Part shown: one piece after another, positions 35,001 through 45,142 of the stretch | How positions within the stretch are numbered: position 1 is the stretch's first letter | Layout: every line of letters begins with the position of its first letter | NCBI GenBank assembly: GCA_958430865.1 | Contig: CAUDNR010003334.1 | Span: forward strand, 209,120 to 273,119 | Length of the DNA stretch: 64,000 nucleotides | Source: Entrophospora sp. SA101 | Taxonomy: Eukaryota; Glomeromycota; Glomeromycetes; Entrophosporales; Entrophosporaceae | Direction: 5' to 3' | Notes under the pieces: generated by a model | Databases searched by the model: none | Told to the model about the DNA's origin: nothing | Seen by the model: the letters and a program-made list of their open reading frames with translations, nothing else | Program-made: the position numbers and the translations under genes

Positions 35001-37031
35001 AATATTTTCACGTAAAACATGCTGATCAAGACATTCCCTTTTACTTGATCATTTCTTTTTCCCTATTACTATTAGCCGTAACGTGGAAACTTTTTATAAC
35101 GGAAAAAATAACTCTGTTTTTCCAAGATGAATTACTTTTTTTTTTTTTCCAAATTTTCATCTTTAAAGAAATTTATTAAATATAAATCCTCTGCACTCCA
35201 TATAAATGGAATCGCATATATCAAATTAAGGAATAGAGGAGGTGTCTAAAATTGTAGTAAAGATATTATTTATTAAAACGATCATTGGATCTCTTAAATA
35301 GCACAAAATTTTCCAAACAAAAACGAATATAAAAAATTCAAGTCAAATCGTAAATAACTCAAGATTATACACAAAGTCCAAGGATAAAAGCGCCAACGGC
35401 CCCGTTAAAAGAGTATAAGCTTATTTCATTGAGACAATTAGAGTCATAGATTTAAAATAAAAATAAAGAAAATCATCGGCAAGCAAACTTATCCATCAAC
35501 CAACTTGTGTTATTTAGAAAAAAAGAGCGCATAGAGGTAGAACAACTAATATTGCATTCTAACTCATAAAAAAAAGCTATGGTCTCCTAACAATATATCA
35601 ACGAAAGTAATTAAAAAAAAAAATGCCAGAAAAGCATAATTTTAGATGGAAGATAAAATAGTCACAAAAAAATATCTTTAAAGATAGAAAATTCCCTTTT
35701 CTTTAATGGTTTTCGAATGATAAATTAATTATCACTTTATTAGTTTTAAACTAGGATTTCCAAAAGATAATTAACCAAATGGTCAGCATTCTGCATAGAG
35801 TGCTCCACGACTGTTTAGTTTATCCCTTAAACGAAATTCCGTGCTAATTAGCACGGAATTTGGAATTGCGATCATAAATTACAAAAAATAGACATTTTCC
35901 TGGAGTACCACCACAACTTTTCTTATTTAGAAAATGATATTCAAAACCCCATACTTCTATTAAAAAAATTTATTTGGGGTTACATATAACAGGTAAGGAA
36001 ATAATATGTGTAAAATGTAAAAATACCCATTTTTTTGTTATGAAAATTTTCTTGCAGATCACGTTTTTTGATAGTAAAAATTTGCGATATAGTTATATAA
36101 ACCTATATCTCCTTCACTAAAATTATTTAGCTAGTATGCAAAGTCTACTAATGGAACTTGTTAATCAGATCAAATCACATGATTTATGTCAAAGAACCAT
36201 AGGTCTAGTATCAATAATTAAAATTTTCCATATAATGAACTTTTCAAAAAAAATTTTTTAAAAAAAATACAAATGTTTCTTTATTTATAAAAAATCTTAA
36301 ATATAATTCCAGTATGTACGATTTTTTTAAAATAATTTTTTCAGAATATATGTTAATTGAAAATGCAAAAATATTCGGGGTTTGTTAGTAGTATTTTAAT
36401 TTAAAGAGGGATTGAATTTACTCGGAAGATCTACACAAATTTGGACCAAAAATCCCTGTACGTTTAAGGGATAGATTGATTTGCAGCAAACTTATTTAAC
36501 TTATTAAACAGTCACTATAATGGGCACACAACAATGAACAAATCACACATTTTAAACGATAGAAAAGAGCTATGATCACATATATATCCAGACAGATCAA
36601 AATGAACATTTTAGAAATATATATATAGGATTAATTGGATTTTAAAATTTAAATAGAATAAACTTCCCCAAAATCCGCGCAAATAGAATTTCGTATAATA
36701 GAACACTGGCACTTACCAACGTGTCCGAATCTTGCAGAAATTAAATTCAATGTAGCAATTTTTATCGTAGAAGAACTTCTTGAATAGTGTAACAAAGCAG
36801 TTGAGATTATACATTACACAATTGCAAAGGGACTGGCTTTTGGTAATTCAGACCTTGATAAGCTAAAAGGGATTATCATCATAGTAATAGTCTTGATTTC
36901 AACAAATCATGTAGAGATCTGTCGAAGAGATAATATCCAAATATAAATACAGTCACTTCATGTTGTGTCTAATCCTTAATTTATGAAAAAATAATCTTTC
37001 GTCCGAATTGGGCTTTTTTTGTTTTAACTAT
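35001..37031. other. Gene-free, repeat-rich stretch
   Basis: No coding sequence is supported. The region holds a perfect 28-bp palindrome (35834-35861), and an inverted pair TATCCCTTAAACG (35821-35833) and CGTTTAAGGGATA (36461-36473), exact reverse complements 630 bases apart. These may mark an element of about 650 bases whose ends I cannot fix. Confidence 0.45.
35834..35861. repeat. Perfect 28-bp palindrome
   Basis: Two 14-base arms, AAATTCCGTGCTAA and TTAGCACGGAATTT, meet with no spacer. It stands directly next to TCCCTTAAACG (35823-35833). Another hairpin (37588-37607, TTCGGCTATcaATAGCCGAA) lies likewise beside a copy of that motif in opposite orientation (37612-37622). Confidence 0.9.
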
Positions 37032-37039
37032 GGCAAGCC

Positions 37040-37711
37040 AAGAGATGTGTCACGCACAGTGTGTGAGAATTTTTTAGTGCACAGTGCGCGCATAGTTCTC
37101 ATGTTATACTACATAGCATGCATGTACAAGTTTCTCCGTATTAATACATTTGCAAAAGGTTTACAATAATTGCCAATTCAGACAAATCGTTAGGACGAAG
37201 TATTTTTAGTTAAGTTTTTGTAGGCATTAATTAATAAATATTTCTAGTTAAAGAATATATATATAAATATGCTATTGATTTTTTTTAAAGACCAACATTA
37301 TTGCGCATTTATGACAATTCTCTGTGTACTATTACTATTACTATCTCTTAAACGGTCAAAGTATTCTTTAATGGTAACGCGAAATGATTTTTTGTTCAGA
37401 ATCTTGCAATTTAACGATCTGCAAAGTAAAAATAGTCAATCGACCAACTTTTAAGGAAGATTTTACGAAAACCACAAGGACAACAACCGAATTTTTATTC
37501 ACATATCAAACTGCTGAATCTCAAAGATCATTTTTCGTATTAGGAAGTGATACCTTCAGAAAAAGTTTTTTATAACAGAAAAAAAATTTCGGCTATCAAT
37601 AGCCGAACAACCGTTTAAGGGACAATACACTAATACACTATATACATTATGTGCACTATGCACACTGTGCGCGAAAAAAAAATCAGGATTACTATGAATG
37701 GCACATCTCTA
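37040..37711. mobile_element. Non-autonomous hAT-type element, 672 bp, with 8-bp target duplication
   Basis: The 8-base GGCAAGCC stands on both sides (37032-37039 and 37712-37719). The ends are imperfect inverted repeats: AAGAGATGTGTCA at the left and TGGCACATCTCTA at the right. Just inside, the motif GCACAGTG occurs twice at the left (37054-37061, 37079-37086) and once inverted at the right (CACTGTGC, 37663-37670), as subterminal transposase-binding repeats often do. The interior has no transposase; a hairpin (37588-37607) and short frames are all I see. The 8-bp duplication points to the hAT superfamily. Confidence 0.8.
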
Positions 37712-38379
37712 GGCAAGCCAAAAAATTCAAAAACCGTATCAATTTCTCAGTGAAATTAAGTGTAATATACATACGTAAGATGCTTTACAGTACATATTAT
37801 TATTGTTTTAAATTTTGATATAAAGATAAATTTTTATAAAAAATAAAAATAAAACCTGTTTTAAAGTTAGTTAATAAATGGATAATTTTCAAGTGCATAG
37901 CCAAGTAATTGAACACATTTAAAACACCTTGATGAGAGCAAATAGAGCCTTGATTGAATCTGATGATTCAGATTATTTAAAAAACCAACTGATTAATATT
38001 GAAAGAATTTGAAGTTTTCCGTCCCATTCAATTCACAAGTACAAGGTAAATTTGTCACAGCAGACATATGAGCGATTAATGATAAATATCTTTACTAATT
38101 GACCAAACAGGATCTGAGATTTTTTTTTGGTAAGTCTACAATTATCAGGTGGTAGGCCAAAACTAGAAGTTTCCAAAAATGTAATAGTTTTTTAGTATAA
38201 TTATATAAGCACTTTTGTTATTTGTCTCAAATGGATGATTAAAAGAATGTGTAGGTGAGTTTGTATAGTTGTTGTACGTGAAAATGAGATTATGTGAAAT
38301 TCAAATTAGCCAATCAGAATTTCACCCCACTCCATAATATTTCAATTTCACATACAACATAGTTAAAGGTGAATGTTAC
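37712..38379. other. Spacer without supported genes
   Basis: AT-rich sequence between two transposon relics; nothing is supported apart from the target duplication at its left edge. Confidence 0.4.
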
Positions 38380-39330
38380 TTTTTAAATTAGAATAAATTG
38401 AATGATCATTTGATGAAAGGTTTCTTCGTGATTACAAGTTTGACAAGTATTATTATCATTACTATGCTTTGTAAAACAAGAACATGAACTGTTGTATGAC
38501 GAAATGTTTTGGAATTGAGAAACTATTTCGTCAAATGCACTAAAAAATGATGAAAGACTAAACCCTTGACGAGAATCAGAATCATTGAACTCATTGGCAA
38601 AATAAGCAAAAAACAGATTTAATTTTTATGTTATCAACTACAAATTATTAAGATTTCTGTCATTTATTTTTTACAACTTCATTATCAACATTTCTTCAAT
38701 GTAAAAAATTATGTTGTTTTAATATAAGCTTTGACTTTTTTGATATATTGGTTAAATTGCAATTATCATTAGTTATGTTAACATTCTTTTCAATCTTCAC
38801 ATCATTATTCCATCCTTTAAATTACAATCTTCGCTTTCTAAATAATGATTAACTCTGTTTTCGGGATTGTAATTATTTTCAATCCATAGACTTCCACTTC
38901 CATTTAAAAACATTAGTATTAAGTATTTATGTATCAAGGAACTTTCCAGATAACACACTCCTGGATGGTGGTGGTTTATATGCAGGATGGAGTTGTTGAA
39001 GAAGATCTATAAGGTATGGATTCCTGGCAACTGAAAAGAAATTCCGCAGCAAACAATACTTTGATTAATGTCCAGTTAATAGAATCATGAAATTGATTGT
39101 TGAGTTAATGGTGATTCTAAAATTTCGACGTTTCATGAGAACAATGATTTGTCAAATGTGATAAAAGTTTTTGCGGTTGTCCATGGTTAAACTTTTTTCT
39201 ACAATACTTGGATTGTGCAGAGTAATATTCTTTGTTTTTTTAGCAAAATGGATTTACACATTTGAGGCTTACCAAATCATTTATTTTGTGGATCTAACAT
39301 TTTTTTAAAACTAATTCTTCTTGCCTTAAG
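38380..39330 (-). pseudogene. BED-finger hAT transposase relic
   Basis: Read on the minus strand. Near 39230-39110: YYSAQSKYCRKKFNHGQPQK then LLSHLTNHC, a BED-type zinc finger (C..C, H..C). Near 39080-38930: INWTLIKVLFAAEFLFS, then after a frame change RNPYLIDLLQQLHPAYKPPP and SRSVLSGKFLDT, matching the conserved PFF-DLL-LxPxYxPPSRxxLSGxLL segment found after the finger in hAT transposases. Further on (38940-38640) are weaker pieces, and at 38620-38380 a frame with SSFFSAFDEIVSQFQN and CSCFTKHSNDNNTCQTCNH. Stops and frameshifts break the whole. The last, Cys-rich piece may be from another gene. Confidence 0.65.
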
Positions 39331-40009
39331 CAATATTATTTCACGAATTTACTACTTGATGTAAAAGGAGGCGGAAGTTTCTAGCACAGTGATAGTGATT
39401 GAATGGTTTATGGTTGTTATTATAATAGTTTATTATTATTACATTATTGCAGTTGTTTTTATAGATTCAATTCAAAATAATTTTAATCAAAATATTTTAT
39501 ATAATTAAGGGTATCTTTTATATTTTATTATAAAACAAAAAAAAGGATTTCAACTTTTTACTTTCGTTAAATCGTCAAAATGGCATTTTGGTGAAAAACT
39601 ACCTTTAGTCGGTACTTTCGTCACGTCAATGACTAAAGTCAAAATTTCGTCATGTATCATTAAAATTGATAAGAGACAGCAACTTCAGCCATAATGACAA
39701 ATTTGATGAAATGCAAGAACGAAATATGTAACACACCGAAATAAAAGACACGAGGGTTCGCGAATTTTTGTTTCCACAATAGTAGATGGTAATAGCTGCT
39801 AGTAAGTACTAACCGTTACAACGAATTCAAGTGATATAAATTTAAAAAAACCAATTTTCAAAAAAAAAAAAAAAAACTTTTTATTATCAAAATTTCCAAA
39901 GATGAATGCGAACAATTAACTTAATTAAAATAAAAGTAACACAAACAATAAATCATCAAATAATGATAAAATTTTCTTTTGTTGAATTCTTGGAATCCTA
40001 CGCAATTAA
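39331..40009. other. Spacer without supported genes
   Basis: Contains a short ATT run (39418-39446) and a poly-A tract (39860-39874). No gene is seen. Confidence 0.4.
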
Positions 40010-40425
40010 AAAGAAATTAAATTAATGATATATTGGAAGAGTCTGATAAATTGAACCAAATTCATATCAAGCAAAATCAAAAAGACTACGTCTTTCTTCT
40101 GTCATGAATGTTGAAGATGCTTTAATTTCATGGTCCCAAAAATCATCTGAATGCAATGTAACAATTACAGTTGCTGTTGTTCAACAAAAGGTTTTAAATT
40201 TTGCTGAATTATTGAATAATGGTGCTTTTAAAACATCAACAGGCTGACTTGATAAATTCAAGAAAGATATTCAATTAAGAATTCAATAGACATGGAAAGT
40301 CTCTAAGCGCACCAATTGAACAAGTTTCCCGGATGAGAAAGAACCAAAAAATATTCTTGGAGAATATAATTGTGATGAAACTGGTCTTTATTGGAAGATG
40401 GAGCTAAAGTTATTGGCCGTAACAA
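40010..40425 (+). pseudogene. pogo/Tigger-type (CENP-B-like) transposase relic
   Basis: Plus-strand pieces in shifting frames: ILEESDKLNQIHIKQN, then LRLSSVMNVEDALISWSQKS, VTITVAVVQQKVLNFAELLN, AFKTSTG, a TGA, LDKFKKD, then IEQV..RMRK, and finally NILGEYNCDETGLYWKM. This is the order of the CENP-B/Tc5 DNA-binding region (exELL..W and a GW-hFkkRy motif) followed by the first catalytic Asp (CDETGLYW) of pogo-like DDE transposases. Internal stops and frameshifts show it is dead. Sequence after 40425 no longer matches. Confidence 0.8.
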
Positions 40426-40804
40426 TTTTTTTGATTCTGAAATATTTTGAATTTCTAGTTGTATCCCGAATTATATCTGAAATGCCGAAATATCTCGTTC
40501 AAAATTTTTTGACAAATAAAAATCATAATTAATTATCATTTCCAACAAAACTAAACTGCAAATTGAAAATGAGTGGAATATTTTTCAGTCTCATGAGAAT
40601 ATATGACATGGGATTCATTAAACAATTTCTATCGCTGTAAATTTTTACAGGTAAGAGACAAGCCATTTCGGAAAATCTTTAATAGGATGTTCTAAACCAA
40701 AATCAATGATTTTAAATCTCAATATAATATCATTGCTTATTCAGAAATAAATTTTAGATTTGGTTTTATATAAAGTAATACATTTAATTCGTTTAATAAA
40801 GATA

Positions 40805-40990
40805 CACAGTGAATCTCGATTTAGCATGCCCCAATTTAATGGCATACAAATTAAAAATCTTGATTTAACAGATTGAATCTAATAATGAATTATAATAAAT
40901 TCTTCTATAACAGTTTTCTCGATATAGAGGATTTCTAGAAAATTTTTCTAAATCACCCAAACTATCTGTTAAACCGAGATTTACTGTGTG
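40805..40990. mobile_element. mariner/Tc1-like MITE, 186 bp, TA target duplication
   Basis: Left end CACAGTGAATCTCGATTTA and right end TAAACCGAGATTTACTGTGT followed by G are imperfect inverted repeats of about 20-24 bases. A TA dinucleotide stands directly outside each end (40803-40804, 40991-40992). No coding capacity. TA duplication and the CAGT..ATCTCG end fit a Tc1/mariner derivative. Confidence 0.8.
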
Positions 40991-41127
40991 TAATGGACTT
41001 TAGAATGTATACTGGATTAGTCAAAATTATTGACAAAAGTTCCCCCTACGAGTCTTTAGAAAATTTAACTTAAAAGGAAAAGATCACAAAATTTTCTACA
41101 AAATTTGACTCTTGCTTGATAAGCCTA

Positions 41128-41212
41128 CAGTTCACTCTCTCATTGGGATTAGAAAAATAACCGTTGTAGAAAAGAATCTGGGAAAAAGAACCGTTATAAA
41201 GAGAGTGGATTG
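41128..41212. mobile_element. Very short TA-flanked MITE, 85 bp
   Basis: Left end CAGTTCACTCTCTCAT pairs imperfectly with the right end ATAAAGAGAGTGGATTG. TA stands outside both ends (41126-41127, 41213-41214). Inside are two AACCGTT motifs. The right TA lies within the GTATATAC duplication of the next element, so the hAT-type insertion at 41220 landed at this element's edge. Confidence 0.65.
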
Positions 41213-41219
41213 TATATAC

Positions 41220-41374
41220 CAGGGCTGGCAAATGTGCGGCCCATTGATGGTTTATTGGTGGTCCATTGGGTCCATTAGTGTAACACTTTAACCATATTTA
41301 GTATTGTATTAAATGGCAATGGACCAGTCCAAAATCCATTTGTTCTCAATGGACCAGTCAATTTGCCAACCCTG
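41220..41374. mobile_element. hAT-type MITE, 155 bp, with 8-bp duplication GTATATAC
   Basis: Ends CAGGGCTGGCAAAT and ATTTGCCAACCCTG form inverted repeats of 14 bases with one mismatch, starting with CAGGG as common for hAT. GTATATAC flanks both ends (41212-41219, 41375-41382). The interior repeats forms of GGTCCATTG/CAATGGACC several times, so it can fold back on itself. No coding capacity. Confidence 0.88.
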
Positions 41375-41664
41375 GTATATACTAATACTTTTTTTATTTT
41401 GAAAAATTTTCATATATATAGCTATATAGCTTTCAGCGAAAAACTTTACCAAAATCGGATACAATTATAGGAATTACCAGCCATTAATGAAATAACCATT
41501 GATAATATCTGAAATAGTGATTTTATCAGGTACTTATATACAGAAGCATTATTGATTTTATAACATATTGTACCTTTCTCCTCTTATCTTTACCTTCACT
41601 ACTGGATGGTGTTTCTTGTGATGAGTTTTGACGTCCATTTTCTGTAAGGCGAGTTACTTAAAAT

Positions 41665-41833
41665 TAGTCAAAATTATTTTGAAGAGGCGAAAGTCAAAAC
41701 TCAAATTAAACGTTACATATCAAAACTAAAATCAAAAAAAAAAAAAGTAAAAAGTCAAAACTAGTTTCGACTTATAAAGAAACCTTTTGACTTTCGCACA
41801 GTTGCGGAACTCTAGTTTTAGAAACCAACATTA
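41665..41833. mobile_element. hAT-type MITE family X, copy 1 (inverted), 169 bp
   Basis: CTTAAAAT flanks both sides (41657-41664, 41834-41841). The internal sequence (GAAGAGGCGAAAGTCAAAAC, GTTACATATCAAAACTAAAA, and so on) matches the reverse complement of 44055-44231. The left end has lost about eight bases of the inverted repeat (TAGT directly followed by CAAAATTATTTTG), while the right end GAAACCAACATTA remains. It lies upstream of the membrane protein gene. Confidence 0.85.
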
Positions 41834-42214
41834 CTTAAAATATATTAAAGAAAAATCGCGTCATATAACTTTTTTACAATTACACTTTTTTTTTTTCAGT
41901 CCCAAGAGAGGTATCAACTGTATTAGTATAAAGTCAGTTTTATGTGAAACATTAATGTATCTAGTGCAACTAATGCCATGTTAGAAACTACTGAGAAAAA
42001 GGAAGTTTATTATTATTATTTTTGGCGATAAATCCAGTAATTGATGAATTCAATATAACTTGATATTAATGTTAATATGCTTCTCCAAATAAGTTCGAAA
42101 TGACTTCCATATGTAATTTTTTATTCGTGAGAAGTTCTGAGGAGGAACAAACATAAATATCTGTCTTTTCCTTTCATTCTGACTCATATTAAAATAAAAA
42201 AAAAATTTAAAAAA

Positions 42215-43800
42215 ATGCTGCAAACTTTTAGAACACGTTTTCGCCCTCTTGTTGATCTTATAATGTTGTCATTGTTTGTTGTTTCCATTGTGGTATCGAT
42301 TATTAAGATATGTAATGAAAAATCTGCTATTGGTATATCCTATGGCTCGACAGATAAACTAATTGCACCAGGTAAAATATTTATTTGAATTAAAAAAAAC
42401 AAATGATAAATGTTTTCTAACATCAAACTACATGAATAAATGTAGCCTTCTATTTTGCTTATGATAAAAGTTTTAACATAAGTTGTGTACTCACAAAATA
42501 TAATGATGATGGTAAGTAGAATATTATTATATATTATTATTATTATTATATCGTATTATGTATACACTTCAGACTCAAATGTTCAAAAAAAAAAAAAAAA
42601 AAGTAATAGCTTCTTGTAATGAATATATTACACAGCCAGTAATGCCACCAAATATTCATGACTCTTCTCGTCCTTTACTTGGAACCTTTTTACCAAAAGG
42701 CAATCTGAGTTTGGATGGAACAGGTTATATTAAGCTTTTAATAAACATCACAGATCCTGCTACTACTGGACATTGGACCATGGCAATGAATTTATTTGAT
42801 TCAAGCAAGTTTTTTCATAAAATTCATGTTAGATCTTGGTTACATTTGCCTGTTTTGATAATAATAATAATAATAATAGTATGGCAAATAAATAGGATAT
42901 GATCCATGGAGTGAAGATCTTTCTGGTGATCCATTTGTTAAAACATTTGATTATATGAATTTATATTATTTATCTAGACGTACAGTATGTGCACTTTAGA
43001 TCATCATCTTAAAATGAGATAAATTTGCTAAACTGACAATATTCTGTTAACAAAAAACCAATAGTATTATAGTTTAATGTTCTCTAGCAAAATTAGAAAT
43101 AAGATAACTCAACCAGCTTTAGCTAAAATTGGTTTAGAGTCATACTATTTTCCACAATATTACATTGAATCAAGAATACGTAAGAATATTTCCTTATTGC
43201 ATTTTTAGCCTTTTTAAATGCTGATGTTGCTTGTATTAATAACCACAGAGATTATACCATTGAAAAATCGTCCAGACTATAATCTGGTTGTACAGATTGA
43301 TATAGCAAGTTTTGTGATAGAGGAGGAAACAGAGCAAAGGTAAAATCACCCTGAATGAATTTGTTTGGCTATTGTCTATTGTGTCCTTGTTAACATATTT
43401 AAATTTCACATTTGCAACTTTACAAACAATAATAGGAGCAATACTGTAAGTAAATAATATTTAAATATTGTTTTGGAGAATAATTATTATTATATTCATC
43501 CATCATTTGGATAAATAGGTTATAACCACAGTAGGAAGCCTTCTTGGATATTATGGCATTATTGCATATTTTTATAAAATTTTATTTGGTAAGTTTACTT
43601 TTCTTTTTTTTAGTTGAAACATTGTGTTCCATAATTTGCTCACTTATATCAAAAATTTTTTAGGAAGTAAGTTAATATCAATAGATTCTGCACGCGAATA
43701 TATGTTTTTGCTGGCAGCATTTTTATATTTGACTTACTCCATGTTCAAAAGAAAAATTATTGGTATCAGCAGCAGTGGTAAATCAGTATTTTTCATTTAA
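42215..43800 (+). CDS. Putative membrane protein with several short exons
   Basis: Exon 1 (42215-42371) encodes MLQTFRTRFRPLVDLIMLSL then VVSIVVSIIKICNE: a cytosolic basic start and one transmembrane helix. Exon 2 (42446-42511) joins in phase 1 (APG|AFYFAYDKSFNISC). Exon 3 starts at 42573 and carries PNIHDSSRPLLGTFLPKGNL, LSLDGTGYIKLLINITDPAT; it is out of phase by one base at an A18 run (42585-42602), probably a homopolymer length error or variant. Later pieces, whose borders I cannot fix, read GYDPWSEDLSGDPFVKTFDY, ALAKIGLESYYFPQYYIESR, NRPDYNLVVQIDIASFVIEE, VITTVGSLLGYYGIIAYFYK, and AREYMFLLAAFLYLTYSMFK to a stop at 43800. An N-terminal helix, an extracytosolic segment and C-terminal hydrophobic helices with a GG/GYYG turn resemble an expanded family of uncharacterised membrane proteins in Rhizophagus. 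The function is unknown. Confidence 0.6.
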
Positions 43801-44054
43801 ATCTAATGCAAATTAAAGAATAAAACATCATATTAATGGACGATAAATAATTCATCTCTCACTATTTAATCATCTATTTAAATTGAAGCAAGCCTAAAAA
43901 AAAATTTTTTTGAATTTAAAATTTCCCATACTTTTTTAAAATATCTACGATGCCTGACATATGTTTGTATTCTTGTTCATGAAATATAATATAAATTCTA
44001 AATAACAAGGCCGTGCTAAGTTTTAGATTAAATGATAATGCAGGTTTTACAAAC

Positions 44055-44231
44055 TAGTGTTGGTTTCCAAAATTAGAGAGTTTCGCAACCATGTGAAAGT
44101 CAAAAGGTTTTGCCATAAGTCAAGACTAGTTTTGATTTTTGTCTATTGACTTTTGATTTAGCTTTGACATATAACTTTTAATTTTAGTTTTGACTTTTGC
44201 CTCTTCAAAATAGTTTTGGCAACCAACACTA
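44055..44231. mobile_element. hAT-type MITE family X, copy 2, 177 bp
   Basis: TTACAAAC flanks both ends (44047-44054, 44232-44239). The ends are inverted repeats: TAGTGTTGGTTTCCAAAA and TTTTGGCAACCAACACTA. The interior alternates GACTTTTG/CAAAAGTC motifs. The reverse complement matches the element at 41665-41833, so two members of one family sit head-to-head around the membrane protein gene. Confidence 0.88.
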
Positions 44232-44239
44232 TTACAAAC

Positions 44240-45142
44240 AATACTATTGTCCTCCACTTCTACTTCTCAAGAGTAGATTAATTAATTTTACTTGAAAAAT
44301 TACCCTTCAGATCCATATAATAATGAATGAATAAATAAAATAAACAATTTTACGAACAAAAATGCAAATATGTATTACATGAAATCAAATGAGTAATTAT
44401 TACTACTAACATAGTGATCATTCTGGTGTAAAGAATTCGACCTTCTATATTCAACTACAATGTCCTTGTCTACTACTACCTTCAAGTGACTAAAATCAAA
44501 TGAAAAGAATCCCAAGAAGGAGCTCTGCTCATGCTACATAAGCTTTTTGGAAGGACACCATGGCAGAAATAATGATTTGTATTGAGAAGAGTATTTCTAG
44601 ACTGGTTGTTTAATGGCACATTTGGTAAGTTCTGATCATTTCATTTCAATTAATGCATATTGAAACAAAGGCATCATCAATGGGTTGTTGTAACAATCTT
44701 TAATCTTGATTGATCGGTAAAATAATTCTAGTCGAAATTAGGCAATTAATCCATACCATATTTGGNNNNNNNNNNAATTTGTAAAATAAAATAATTGATG
44801 AGTGTAAAAAGTTAATTTGAACCTGGTCATAAAATGTAAGATAATCAAGATCGACCAAAAAGCTACTTTGCAATATGTGATTCACATCAAAATCCTTTAA
44901 ACAATCCCAAAGACGATCTTTAACCAGTCCCAAAGACCGCATCTAAAGACCGGTCCTTTGGTCTTTCAAAAAAAGACGGTCTTTTGGGACCGAGACCGGA
45001 TCGGACTGGACCAACACAACCCTAGTTAAATTGATCTGCATTTTCCCAATAAAAAATCCTCACATGATTTTTTGTGTGCTCAACTATGTTTGTGTTTATG
45101 CTGATATGTAACGCCCCACTGTGATATATCTAAAATCGAAGT
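44240..45142. other. Spacer with scaffold gap and GACCG-type repeat
   Basis: Contains the N run at 44766-44775 and, at about 44885-45000, a degenerate array of CCAAAGACCG / GGTCTTTGG motifs in both orientations (for example AAAGACCGGTCCTTTGGTCT). No gene is seen. The last 100 bases are the promoter side of the Argonaute gene. Confidence 0.6.
44766..44775. other. Scaffold gap (10 N)
   Basis: Ten N mark a contig join in a repeat-rich spacer. The frame that appears to cross it is not a gene. Confidence 1.

Noticed and set aside
44700..44942. 80-codon minus-strand frame across the N gap
   Set aside because: It includes unknown residues from the N run and has no recognisable content.
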